From the NCBI GenBank assembly GCA_907163375.1, contig CAJQUW010012468.1, forward strand, positions 161,501 through 225,500: a stretch of 64,000 nucleotides of DNA, given 5' to 3'. The notes beneath the pieces are model-generated. The model was not told where the DNA came from. It ran no database searches and saw only the letters and a program-made list of their open reading frames with translations. The position numbers were made by a program, and so were the translations under genes. Numbering within the stretch: the first letter of the stretch is position 1; every line of letters begins with the position of its first letter. Of the stretch, positions 37,009 to 49,100 are shown one piece after another. The DNA comes from Prostheceraeus crozeri (Eukaryota > Platyhelminthes > Polycladida > Euryleptidae).

Positions 37009-37052
37009 CCCACGACTGATGAGGCCCAACAGGCCGAAACATGTCTCGTGGT
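37009..37052 (+). ncRNA. Type I hammerhead ribozyme motif
   Basis: All core elements are present in order. Stem I CCACGA (37010-37015) pairs with TCGTGG (37046-37051). Core CTGATGA is at 37016-37022. Stem II is GGCC/GGCC (37023-37026, 37032-37035) with loop CAACA. GAAA is at 37036-37039. A two-base-pair stem III (A37039-T37044, C37040-G37043) closes an AT loop, and C37045 sits at the cleavage position. This minimal stem III is the form described in Penelope-like retroelements and retrozymes. No pairing mismatch is seen, so self-cleavage is plausible. It is probably a relic of a retroelement terminal repeat. Confidence 0.88.
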
Positions 37053-37559
37053 GGTTACATCTGTTGAGATTTGACAAAAAGAAGTTTGTCTTTAACGCGG
37101 AACTTAATCTGCCTAACTTGGGAGCGAATTACATAAAATCTTCGTCTCGTTTTGTTTGCACAAAAGCATGAATGATGAATGAGTGAGACAGGGCGCACAG
37201 AATTTCTCAAAATGGTCATTGGGAAATATGTCTGCAGACATGATTTGAATGGATTGAGTTGTTTCACTATCATTTGCTAATGTTTTTCACAGATAGACAT
37301 AGGCGTGGTTCCCTATAAATTTCTCTTCCGATCGCGCATTGCTAATTATAAACATTCATTGATGACGAATTTCTTAAGGCGTATATTAGCTGATAATTAC
37401 TGCTTGCAATGTAACGGACGCCCACATCTGTACGCGCAGCGGGATTTCGACCAAGAACTGCAAAGCGGAATGATGACTAAAATTCAGAATTCATTTAGTC
37501 AGAAGATGCTCATATATATATTGAATCTGGCAGACAGGCCTGCAAAGTTTTGAGGGAAT

Positions 37560-39240
37560 AATTCATTGTGTAAAGATGTGTTTCACGGTTCCCTTTCAAG
37601 ACGATTGCTTCAGAAATGAAGTGTAGAATGTTTGGCTAATTTTCTTGACGTTCGACTAAAAGGATTACCATGGGAGCTGCATGTCTCCCTGCATGTTTCA
37701 TGATTATTGCTTTCAATCCCTGGATCCAAGGATTATCGCATTTTTACGGGATTCTGAATCCCAGGATTAGGTAACCGTAATCCCGGGATTCGTTACCATC
37801 TGTTAGGCTGTATGAAGACAGAGCAGCAACAAGGCTCATCAATCCGTGTAAGAATGAACATGAACACATGTGAGTCATCTGTGGTGTGTACTGCACAGAT
37901 GCAATGTATGAAATGTTGATGTTAAAGCACTGCAAGAACTAGATATAGATTTCTCACTTTTTAATGTGCTCTAGCTATTCTTCATTTTTATGATTTTTTT
38001 GTTCAGTCAATCTATCAGGTAAAAGCAATATACTAAACTGAAAATGATAAGTGCCAGTAATTAAATCAAAATTTATCATCCGTGAATTCTTTTATGTCAA
38101 TTAATTATGCACAAAGTAATCTACATGTAACTCTACTAATGTAAAATTCTATCCATAGTCTTATAAGGCTTCAATGGGCAAGGGACTAATGCACGTACAT
38201 GCGATATAGTAAGGACTTAACTTAATTGGAATCACTTATACGAATTATAAAAAATTGCTCACGTGAACGTTCCTCGACTGGATACTATAATTAATTTTAT
38301 TGTATCATAGTGCATTATGGCAAGAATTCTATATTTCCATTGATATCGAATAAAGAGTTATCGAGGCAATCGAGGGAAAGAAGGAAGAGCGTTATGCATA
38401 CATCATCATCATGAGAAAAATCTGTAATAACTTTATTTAGGATTTTTAGGCTTCTTTTAGAATTTATGTCTTTTATAGGTTTTTTCTCTGAAATTTTAAA
38501 ATTTAAGGTTTTTAGGTTGAGTGGGAGACCTGTGATTTTTTGAAGCAACTATTACACAATATCGGGCTTTTACCAGACGTCACAAAAGTCTCGGGATTTG
38601 CATTTCGATTTGAAAATCACATACCAGGTTTTAACTTTGAATGCAAAACTTATTACTAAGTCAGGGACATTTAGGTACAGGACCATCTGATATCATCAGT
38701 TGAAATTGTGCGATATATCGTTCAAAATGCTCGTATAAGAGGCAAAAGGGTCTTCATTAAAATTCATATTTTAAGGTGGGAAATTGAAGTAATGCTGTTG
38801 TTATATTATAATATATATGTTGCGCTAATTTATTTCAATGACTAAGCGTCGTTATCATCAGGGCACATATTATGAAAAGACACTATTCAACAAGATGAGC
38901 TCAAAATTTGAAAAGGTGAAGATGCAAAAATGGATATTTGTAGCACTGGGCTGTGTTTGATAAATCAAAGTTTTGTGATTATACGGCAATAGAATGTGAG
39001 TGTTTCTAAAACTAAATATAAAAAGATATAGGATCGGAATTACTGCCGATCACGGTCATGAAACAGATAGAACCGAGTTACATGGTACCGATTGCAAAAA
39101 CATTGATCTGACTAAATAATTGCAGAATTGCAGAATTATAAACATGATCATGAAATATGCTCATAACACCTGTGTTTCCTGATACCGTTTCATGTGCTGT
39201 TACCCTGATGGTTTGTGGACTGTAGCTAGTTTATTATGTA
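37560..39240. other. Non-coding stretch, nothing recognised
   Basis: AT-rich; contains a cluster of GGGATT/AATCCC words around 37715-37800 but no gene. Confidence 0.45.
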
Positions 39241-39386
39241 TATGAACTGTCTCCTTTTTATCTTGTTTGTATGAATCCCCCCTACCCCATTTATATGGGA
39301 GAAAGGGATTGTTAAAATAAAATAAATATTGTTCAGCCTACGCTAGCCGAAGCATACTATCAGTAAATGTACTCCCCGGATTGCAG

Positions 39387-39602
39387 AAATTCACATGATC
39401 AATCCAGGGGTGAGAATAAGTCAGGATTTTGGAAACTACGGCTGCCAATGCTTGAAGGTGAAACAGTTGAGACTGTCGCTGACTCCCCGTGGACAGCTCA
39501 CATCACGACAGGTCTGTCATTTCCACACTTGGCTCCTGGATGGAGACAGTATCGAGTTACCTGCCGCTGCACAGAGGGCGAAGTCTCAGCCGATTAATAC
39601 GC
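39387..39602 (+). CDS. Possible isolated coding exon, unknown
   Basis: A frame of about 70 codons is open from an AG (GGATTGCAG) at 39386 to GTGAGTAA at about 39603, which would be a good splice donor. In that frame the peptide includes CHFHTWLLDGDSIELP and looks less biased than chance AT-rich frames. The overlapping frame +1 is open over much the same interval, which weakens the case. I do not recognise the protein. The local base composition is richer in GC than the flanks. It could equally be a transposon-derived fragment. Confidence 0.25.
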
Positions 39603-39929
39603 TGTGAGTAATGGACACCATTATGAATCACACACTGCCCTCTGACATGAAAATCATTTGTCTGCAAGCAAAATGACGTGCGGGAATACAATCTCGAGGC
39701 ATCTTAGAACATCTACAGGTCACGCTCTTTCAGAAGTGTCATCGTTTTCATTCAGAATCACTCTCATTTGACAAGTATAAATGTCTGTAGTATAACTTCA
39801 CAAGAATTTCATAGAAATTACAACAACGGATTTTATGTTTATATACACTTGCCCTTCTCTCATCATCCTCTAATATATCTGTGAAGGCAAACTGCAATGA
39901 TATGAGAAATGTCGCAGGGTAATATTTTT

Positions 39930-40195
39930 TATCTTGTCCTTCTTGGTCTCCATAAAGTGGAAAAAGGAGGAGTTTTGTCAGGCAAAGCATTCACTTTATA
40001 CTTGTCTATATAATCGGGCGGATAGTCGAACACGTAAGGCCCGATGAGACAGAGACATGACAACACTCTGTTTGTACTGCAACGGCACAAAACTGTGAAA
40101 GTTAGTAAGAACACTAGAGAAACTCTCCCGATGAACCTTAGTTCTCACTTTACCGGCAGGATTGCGAACTACACAAACATCAAGAAACTTCATAC
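39930..40195 (-). pseudogene. Penelope-like element RT fragment
   Basis: The minus strand reads FLDVCVVRNPAGKVRTKVHR followed by TNFHSFVPLQYKQSVV and a SHRA motif. This is the 'FLD....R...G...T.VYRK...TN.HSF.P..YK......RA' block characteristic of Penelope-like reverse transcriptases. Only this C-terminal part of the RT is visible; the element is broken. The hammerhead at 37.0 kb is on the opposite strand and so does not belong to this copy in a simple colinear way. Confidence 0.75.
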
Positions 40196-40637
40196 ATTAT
40201 TACACATACACATACATCAGAAGAGACTTTTGCTTAACATCTGCTTCATTACCAAGGTATAACCCAATAAGACCAGGTCGAAAGATCTCGGTCTTTTCTG
40301 TTCCATAGAAAAAGTATTCGTATTATCACATTGGTTATTGGACATTTGCCGCACATTTAGAAGATCAGCTATTCTATGTATCCATCGGGCAAGAAAATCG
40401 AAGAAATCCTCGTGAGATGGCGGCCTCGGCTTTCTACATTTTCTTGCACTTCTGGCTTCATAGAATACCTATTTTCTTCTAACAACCATTCATATCATAG
40501 AGCATGACCTGTAGATGCTCTTCAGTCTTCATACAAAGCGTATGAAGAAATACCTCTTCGACTTCAATCTAGAGTCAATGATTCAATGAAATCGTGCTTA
40601 TATCCAACATGTCACAATTTACTAATAAACAGACCAC

Positions 40638-41310
40638 TAATAGTTATTTACGCAGCTAGTGGATGATTCTTTATAGCATTCCACGAGTTAGATATCTTAA
40701 ATGCCAGCACCCGTAGCGTGAAGGCTATTTAAATCCAACGAGTTCGAATGCTATGATGAAGCAATCTCATGCACGAGTTGGGAAGAGAACTTTATTTGAC
40801 GACGTGCTATGATGATCAAGGACAGATTGTGATTGACATGTCTATGATGATCAAGAGAATTTGAATAGAAATTTAGCGCGACCAATAGTGTAAATATCTA
40901 TTCACAGAGATCTTACATACAAAGCCAGTCAAAACTCACCCATAATGCATGATTTTGTAAGGCTTTCTATGTCCACAGGTTAATAAGTTCCACGAAGCAG
41001 GCAATTATTTTCCTGATTGGAAATTATTAACCTGGTGCAGACTTCTATGGAAAAAGTCATGCATTATAACAGATAATGTATAGCTTTCTTCGGTCATTAT
41101 TTGTTATAATTACCGAGAGCCGAAGGCTCGAGGCTATTATGACAAATTTATGACCTCAAATCTATGCATTCTCTATCACATAATGTTCATAGATTACGCT
41201 CCTTCCAGTGCATTGGAGTAAATATTACTTCCCGAGCGGGCAATAATCTGCTTTACAGGTCAAATAAAGCGATGGGATATCTACAATACATACACGGAGA
41301 GAAATATATA
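40638..41310 (+). mobile_element. Foldback-satellite element, copy E (minimal array)
   Basis: Head 40638-40808 (ATAGTTATTTACGCAGCTAG, inverted arms, GACGACGTGCTATGATG), then only 1.3 35-bp units (40809-40856), then the tail. The tail is split by about 260 bp of inserted palindromic sequence (about 40914-41175) before CTCCTTCCAGTGCATTGGAG and the final block to about 41310. Confidence 0.85.
40914..41175. mobile_element. Palindromic insert in the tail of copy E
   Basis: Relative to copy B, the tail gains this segment between ATTCACAGA and ATAGATTACGCTCC. It contains inverted words (ATAATGCATGATTTTG against AAAGTCATGCATTAT) and an AGCCGAAGGCT stem. Boundaries are approximate. Confidence 0.5.
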
Positions 41311-42470
41311 ATATTTATGGATGACAAAAGACCTGATCCGGCGGAACATCGCTCTCTGCACAGCTTCATGATATGTCCCGCATTAATTACAGATGAGGGC
41401 CATCATCACAAAACATAAAAAGCAGATCTCCCCATGTTTTTCGTCATCAACCATCTCCAAGTGAAGCTGAGAATGATGATTCAAACAATCACCGCACCTC
41501 AATCTCACCAACATCTCTCAGTGAACCAAATTCCGATTCTAGTTGAAAAGAATGAAACAATTGATGAGCGACAATGATAACGATGTGTGTTGCCACTTTA
41601 TACGGACGTTCTTCTCCTGATTGCTTCGCAAGTTTCAAAGGCAGATCTCTTCCACTTCACGCGATCACTTCCCAACTCGACCGCTTTGTCAGCAGTTACC
41701 AGCCTCCAACTTGTCAGAGGATGATCATTTGAATAAGGTTGATTCCCTGTCTTCAACGTCATTAGAATAATATCAATCTCCGACTCTTGTCTCTAATGCT
41801 AATGAAGTTCGACACGTTGGAGTTGACGATGAATGAGTTGTATTCAGACGCTTGGACAGAGGACTGACGGTGATGGCGGTGTATTTTTCGCAGTCCGAAT
41901 GCTTGGCTTAGACATTAGATCGACATTATGCATCATAAGTCACATAACTAGGGCAATTTTTTATGACATGATATTTTCGCATATTTTTATCATATTATGT
42001 TTGGTCAAACCTCCAAATTTTTCAATATGTATGCATTACTAGTTTACAACATTGATGATGACAGCTGATGAATGACTTAAGTGTACAAATGTATTCAGGC
42101 CCTATCAAATCACTTATATTATAAAATATATAAATATATTTTGTATATATTAATGTATATGATACAATGCTTGATTCTTTCATTTCATCTCTACAAATCT
42201 ACATTGCACCACGCAACGCCGTGATCGATGCTGTGACATTATGGCTTCAATATACTCACTGTCACACAATAAACACAACCCAACTGCAGGAGCCACTTGA
42301 ATATAAAGCGATCATACGCTAACGTCCCATATGTATAAACAATCTGCAGTCGTGGTCAGAGAACAAAGACATGCCTTCGCTAATTGCTTTGTTTTGAGCC
42401 TTCGTTCACCTTGTGTACTTTAACGGTAATGAGAAAAAATATTGAACAATTTTGAAAAAGAGCCAATGAC
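41311..42470. other. Non-coding stretch, nothing recognised
   Basis: No gene or repeat recognised. Confidence 0.45.
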
Positions 42471-42475
42471 TCAGC

Positions 42476-42590
42476 CGTTCACAAGTGTATCTAAGTGAAA
42501 ATGCGTGCGGTTTTCGTGCCACCATTGTGTGTTGCAAGAAGCTTTACTTCCATTCTAGAGGTTTGATTGCCATCAATTTCTATGCCTCAA
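42476..42590 (+). mobile_element. Dispersed miniature element, copy 2 (right half)
   Basis: GCCGTTCACAAGTGTATCTA, GTGAAAATGCGTGCGG, TTACTTCCATTCTAGAGG match 14.58-14.69 and 59.51-59.61 kb. Confidence 0.7.
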
Positions 42591-42624
42591 GCGAAGAATC
42601 TACAACTGCAACATCTACAACTTT

Positions 42625-42740
42625 TTTTCTTCAGATGTAGCAATCGGCGCATAGCCAAGCGGCTGAAATGCGCTTCAACAAACAGCTGCTGTCCTCACTA
42701 ACTTCAACAAAGTGAGAGGTCGGATTTCTATGTTGCAAAC
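42625..42740 (+). repeat. Short dispersed repeat, copy 1
   Basis: CAATCGGCGCATA, ACAAACAGCTGCTGTCC and GGATTTCTATG recur in the same order at 44060-44205. Confidence 0.6.
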
Positions 42741-43530
42741 TATGAGAGAATGTGAGGAAGGAGTGTGAGGCACAAACAATATACTTCTCCGTATGATGTG
42801 TACAAATGCAGTGACTGAGCACATTGTGAGAAGAATAAACCTACTCGGAAGTGAATAACATCAATCGATCAATCAGTTTGAAGGAGAATGTAAAAACAAT
42901 GCATTGTCAAGTGTTGCAAAGACGAAAAGGGTTGCTTTTGTATTCTGTCAACGCCATATACATTTTCCCTGTCAATAGATGACAAAAATGCTCTATCGCT
43001 TACATAAGGGTCAAATTCAACAAATGTGTGGCTCATTAGAAGACGAGAATTGCACAACAACCAGGAAACCTTTTCACAGAATGATTCTTCTTGTTTCCTC
43101 TATTTGACCATGGAAATCGGAAATTTAATCACCTATGTCAGTACAATTTCAACAAGAAATGAGAATTGAAAGAAGAAACGTCACGAAAGTCTTGAGAGCA
43201 ACATGATCCTCGCACAGGAAACTGAGATAACACACTGAGACATAGGAAACCTACACGAAAACATAAATGATCAGTAGCCTACATGTCAAATTCAGTCAGA
43301 ATATAGAAATAGTACAGTTTTATGCCAACTAGCCTTTCCATGGGATTCGTTGATTTGAAATCCGATGGCATAAAATTAGTTTATTAATGGACTTCTAAAT
43401 AGCAGTGCTTGGAGTGGAAACTCCGTACAGCTGTAGGGCGCATTGATATCCGCATTTTCATGCGTGAAATAGGAACTCCAGAGCAACAGTTGAAGCCATG
43501 GAAATCGAATCATTGGTGACACATGAAATT

Positions 43531-43992
43531 TATATTATCGAACGCTTGTCTATGTTGATCATAGTAATGAAAAAGTGCCATATTTTAAAAACACATTGAA
43601 AGATATTTTTTGAAGTAACATAGAACGGTAATATGCAACGGAAATAGAAAACGACTAGATATAACAACCTAATAATTAACGGCATAACTCTGTCGATCAT
43701 GGACATCTACATAGGTGTGATGCTATATCTAGATGTCTATCTTTAGATCAATTTCTGTGCTACTGAAATTAACATAGACATAATAGAGGGGCCACAATGA
43801 TATCTGGTAGTCCATGTGAGATCGGCAGGCAAAGATCTGATGTCGATATCTAAATCTATTAGATGACCATAGCGCGTTCGATGATAGTTATACAGCTACT
43901 GCATCCGTCCTCCATTCAAAGATTCTCTACTCGGCTTCGCCTCGTGCTATATTTTGGAATGTCGTGCGGACGTCGTAGCTGTATAACTATAT
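43531..43992 (+). mobile_element. Dispersed element of about 0.43 kb, copy 2
   Basis: Homologous to 20765-21184, with a different internal insertion (about 43628-43735) and a GC-rich CTCGGCTTCGCCTCGTGC segment inside its right-end stem. Confidence 0.8.
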
Positions 43993-44059
43993 TGTGGATC
44001 TGAATCTTGCAATAAATCTCCTCGCGGAAAAGATCAACAACTGTTGCATGCTTCAGTAT

Positions 44060-44205
44060 CTTCTTCTGATCTAACAATCGGCGCATAAACGGGAGGCTGA
44101 AATTACCATAAACAAACAGCTGCTGTCCATTTTAGAACCTCCCTAACTTAAACAAACCGAAGGGTGGGATTTCTATGATTTCACCCATAGAAATTCGACT
44201 TTTCA
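44060..44205 (+). repeat. Short dispersed repeat, copy 2
   Basis: See 42625-42740. Confidence 0.6.
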
Positions 44206-44705
44206 CTTGAGATTGAAAAGGGCAGAAGAGGTTTGTTAATGGTCATTTCAGATTCTCGGTTGCTACAGCTTATGAAGAATCAAATAGCTGAAACCTACCA
44301 TAGCTCCAATTCTTGTTATATACCAGGATGTTAGAAGATATTTCATAAAAATAATTTCAAATTCAAATTTAGAAAAAGTGATACTAACCAAGAACCTTCA
44401 CAACATAGGCTACGAGACAATGACTTGTGGTTGGAACGGAATAGGAAAATGATAGTGATGTGAACAGAACAATCGTTTCCAGGATCTCTTCGCTTCGACT
44501 GCTTTTCATTACCTTCATTCTTCATAATTTTTAAATGTTATGTTAGAATAATATGAAAATTTGTAAAAATAATACGTTACATATCAAGCGATCAACATTA
44601 TACATTTTTTCCGATGATGCTGTCCTCATGTTTGGGTGTACTTCAGGATTCCATGTGAAGGCCGTCCACTCTCATATGTGGACCACACGAATAATGCCCT
44701 GGAGA

Positions 44706-45175
44706 CAAGGGCGTCGTGCCATTGGGGCACGGGGGGCACGTGCCCCCTGGGTTATTCTGGTTAGTTCTCTTTTAAGGTCTCTGTCTTCATTATTACAACC
44801 GTCAAAAGGACAATGGAAAGAATTTGAAACTCTGTGCGAAATCTTTCGAGAAGATATCCAATACAACGCTGCATTATCTGAATATAAACTATTTTGCAAT
44901 GAAAAGTCTGTATCAGATATTTCTGCATGTGAAAACTTACAGTCTGTTTATTTGCTATTGATGATTGACAACAAGATGACGGCAACATACCCTAATCTGA
45001 ATATACTTTATCGATTAGCAATGACCTTGCCGGTTACATCAGTATCATGTGAACGTTCTTTCAGGTCACTGAAATTCGTAAAATCGGCGCTACGGACCAC
45101 AATTGATCAAGATCGTTTGAGAGATCTCCTAATTATTGCATCAGAAACCAAAAGAAATCAAAAAGAAGACGTGAC
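44706..45175 (+). mobile_element. Internally deleted hAT transposon fragment
   Basis: The left end at 44706 reads CAAGGGCGTCGTGCCATTGG followed by a GGCACGTGCC palindrome, typical of hAT termini. From about 44797 the plus strand encodes the C-terminal part of a hAT transposase: a helical stretch (about 50 residues), then YPNLNILYRLAMTLPVTSVS, CERSFRSLKFVKSALR and DQDRLRDLLIIAS. This is the hAT dimerisation domain of the ZMYM1-like subgroup. Normally over 500 residues of catalytic core precede it; here the terminus is fused almost directly to the C-terminus, so a large internal deletion has occurred. The opposite terminus was not found. Not functional. Confidence 0.85.
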
Positions 45176-45204
45176 GAGAATCGGGAGCAATACGCCCCTG
45201 CCTG

Positions 45205-45430
45205 GAGACCTGCCTAAAACAGGCTGCACGGCTGATGAAAGAAGACAAATCTGTTGTGGCATCACATTCGTTGTCTGAAGGTCATCGCATTGACAGGAAC
45301 GACACAGAGGTCGTCACAAGAGAATCCATTCACACGCGGCGTCTATTTTTAGAAACCTGGCACATACTACAGAGTGATAACAATCTTATGGATTCAGTTT
45401 TACGTCCATTTACTGTGCTTCAATGCAACA
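45205..45430 (+). pseudogene. Penelope-like element C-terminal fragment (end of GIY-YIG region)
   Basis: The frame reads KQAARLMKEDKSVVASHSL, then EGHRIDRNDTEVVTRES, RRLFLETWHI. The pattern 'EH...H.IDW....V...E....RR..E..HI' is the usual C-terminus of GIY-YIG-bearing Penelope-like polyproteins. It follows the hAT fragment within a few tens of bases. Broken; the rest of the element is absent. Confidence 0.65.
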
Positions 45431-45569
45431 TCGCCTTTGTGTTTTTCGTTCGTTTGAACTTACCTTGTTTTGTCATTTCATGGAGCTGTGTTTAACCTAA
45501 AGATGGATGGATCAGTCATCTGAAATTTGGTGCACAATATAGATACAGATTTTAGACTTTTAGAGTGAC

Positions 45570-46170
45570 ATCTAAGCTTTGGTTAATGAAATAGTGATTT
45601 CAATAATGACATTGGATTTCATTAGTGCCATTCTGACTTCAAGTAAAGAAAAGCAGAATTCAAAACGGAACTTACGAAATCGATAGAGATAACAGGATTT
45701 CAAAACCTTCACAACGTTACTGAAGTCAATTAATTTACCATCAACTATACGCTGCTAGTCTACTTCGAGCTCTTGGCATGACTAACAATCGCCTCTATCA
45801 ATCACTCCACCGTTGAACAAACTGTCTTTTATATGTGCCATGTGACATGAAAAAATGATCAATTTCGCTCATGAAACATAATCTGTTTCCAATAGAAGAA
45901 AAGTCCTCTGATGAGCAAAGCACCGTCATGTTTGTCTCAAAGAGCTATGGACTGCATGGCCAATAGAGTACTTGCTACATCAGGGTACAATAGGGTTACT
46001 GCATCTTACCAGGTCCATCATGAAATCCTATTGTCACTCTTGAATGCATTGCACTTGTCCAAGATATCGTAATGTCATGATTTCACTATGTCGCTAACTT
46101 CTGCGCTATGTCATTCATGAATTGCTAAGTTCTTGCATGATTCTCTGACTGTCTTTATTGAAATCCAAAA
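45570..46170 (+). repeat. Dispersed composite repeat, copy 4 (5' part)
   Basis: GATTTCAATAATGACATTGG and GTCGCTAACTTCTGCGCTATG blocks as at 6.76-6.98 kb, with extra sequence between them. Confidence 0.65.
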
Positions 46171-49100
46171 CCTGTCGAAGCACAAGTTCTTATATCATTT
46201 CACAAACGTGCAAACTTTCTATCCTGAACAGGTGATTTTTACTAGAACATTTACTTTACGCTCCAGACATTTGACAATGCTGAGGCGAATAATCGAATTG
46301 ATCGTCATATGATTATGAGTTGACTAGCTTTAGATACAGAGATTGTCAAAAATTAATTGACCTTTTCATTTTCAATTAATTGGAACCAATTAATTGACTG
46401 GTTGATGAACCAATTTCAATCAAGTATAAACAATTTCAATTAATTAATTGCTGAATTTTCCAAATCTAATCAGTTAACTGTTATCTGTTAGTAGCCTAGA
46501 TTGCTAACTTCGCCTCTAGTCTTTTAGTCTCACAATTCACAATTATAGTAAGCATTTCAGGTTGATAAGCAGCAACAAGGTTCAGATTCATGAGTAGTCA
46601 CAAATTCATGTTTGTTTCAACCAGAGTAGACCGCGCGCAGCTCTAAAATGCAGGCGAAATTTCTCCACTCAATCGTCACTGATGAAAACAACGGAGAGAG
46701 TCACGGTCGCCTGTATCAACTACATGTCAAGCGTTTAAAACTCAGGCTTCAATTCAATGGCAAATGTAAATTCCAAATTTAATTGCAATCTAAGTCATAA
46801 AGCATAAAAAATTGTAGTTCTAGTAAATATGTTAGCGGTTTCATACACAGGAAATTTCTAAGACCGCATGTCGTTGATTGCTGTGCAACGTGTGTAGTTG
46901 AGTAAACCTTGGATCAAGTAAGCTTAAATTAATAAACAATGATTTCAAGTTACAGTAACTGTTCGAATTTTGGATTCCAATTTCAATTGATGAATTTCTT
47001 TGTCCAATTAAATTACAATCAACCATTGACAATCCCTGTTTCGATATGATTTCGTTATAGTTGAACAGTTTGACCTTTTTGACTATGAAGACATCAGACA
47101 ATGAATTCATTCTGAGAAATTATCGAAGTCTATGGTTTGAACATTTCAAATGGAATATAGAATGAATCAGATTTGTTATTGTTTGACATATCTAAGAGGC
47201 TACAGTGAGGACATCACATTTGTTTAAAAATGAATCTCTTCGGGATTTTTGCGTACTATTGATAAAGGAAACTTCTGACATTTGTCCTACTGTGATGATA
47301 TTACCATGTTGATGAGGGTAGATACGCAATAATGAAGTCGATTCACCTTAAGAGAGGAAGAGACTGACATTTTGAGGAATCATGATCACAACACTGATAT
47401 TTTGAAGCTGTCGTCGGGAGGAAACGCTGGGGAACGGAGTTCCTAACGCCTGAAATGCCCTCTTCGAAACAAACGGTGCTATCATAAAGATTAATGATAC
47501 TATTCTTTAAGGCCTAAATTCATTTGCAATAACTTCTGTGAAGGCCACTTCTCTATTTTCAAACTCCTCTTTGTGATAAAATTTTTGCAGTGCAAAATTT
47601 GTTTTTGAAATACTATGTAAGTCTACATGTCGTGTAATGTGGCAGTGTAATCTTATGCTGATAAAAGTTGATCTGTATAATAAAATATCGAATTTTTACT
47701 TGAGTAATTAGTCGATGAGTTTAATGTCATAATGTGATACTTTACAGATGTACTTTACTTTTCATCATCAGCGTATTCGAGCGGCGCTGGTGATACTGGA
47801 GCTGGATTAAACAATCATCTAATCAATCAAATTCATAATCAATTGACATTTTGAGGTTAATCATAATCATAATCCCGTCATTGAATTAATCTCAATCACA
47901 ATCGATGTTTTGAAAATTTAATCAATCATTAATCATAATGAAAATACGTTTATTAATCAGGAAATTTGATGAAATTTGATTTTGGTCATCCGAACACCAG
48001 TTGAGATAAGAACACGGCCGAATATCTTCCCTACAATTACAACAAAGTATCACGGTTCACCATTGAAAATATGAAAGACTGGAAATTTGATAAAAGTAAG
48101 ATTCTGAATTTCGCTCGAATATCAGTATTCGCACCCGTATTCGAGCGGAAGGTATTCAACCCAAGCATTCGAGGGAAGTGATATCCAGCCCTGATTCCTA
48201 GAACTATCGCACAAATATTCGGTACAAAACAGGAGCTATACTGAAACAGCAGTTTCAATTCACGGAGATTCAATGCAATGGGCATTATATATGCGTTGCG
48301 TACCTAAGATCGCATAATGCAAAGACAAGCGGTATTCATTAACTGTGAAGAAAGAGGTTCAGGAAATCCTGCGTTTTCAGCCTATGTCAAAACAGCATAA
48401 GTCGTAAAAATTGGGCTCTGTTAGAGTTAGAGGCGATATCTAGATAGGCCGATATGAATCCTAAGGTTCATCAGGACCATATATAAGGAGCCTTGATAGT
48501 AAAGGACTTTTCAATTTGTATGGAAGTGAAGAGATATCTCCTCTACGTAAACTATCGGGAGGAAAAATCTAACTTTTCAGTCCCATGGGGTGAGAAAGTT
48601 AACTTTTCTATGTAAACTCTTATAAAGGACAAATCATAAACAAGTTGTGATTAGCCAGAGACTACCAAGATATCGATGCAGTCCCTGGATTAGCTCATTC
48701 ATAGATTTCGCGGTATATGCATCTTGGATAATGAACAATAGACATCCATAAGTCACAAAATGAAAAGCTATTCTTTGGAGAGATGTACGTTTCATTCCTT
48801 ATCTATCTGTCCAGCCCTTGCTACGTGCGGACTGTACACCATAGCTGCGGGAGGAAAAGCTGATATTTCCTCACTCAAGAAAATAGCTAAAACAGCCCTA
48901 AGTTTTCGGCGTTCCCCTTGCCCTAAAGGTAGAACGACAGGCCTGATGTTCAGTATTAGAATGAATTGTCACGTAATTCGTATTTAATGGCTAATTACTC
49001 ATTTCAATATTTGGCACATACGGAGATATCGGTATTGCAGAATTCATCCGATTTTGTGACTTTTAGAAACAATATTTGAATGTAAAATAAATATGGAAAG

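Noticed and set aside
39387-39602. Assignment of the 39.4 kb frame to the tyrosine phosphatase family
   Set aside because: Only a short RQV.HFH.W-like stretch suggested it; no catalytic motif or consistent alignment, so no function is given.
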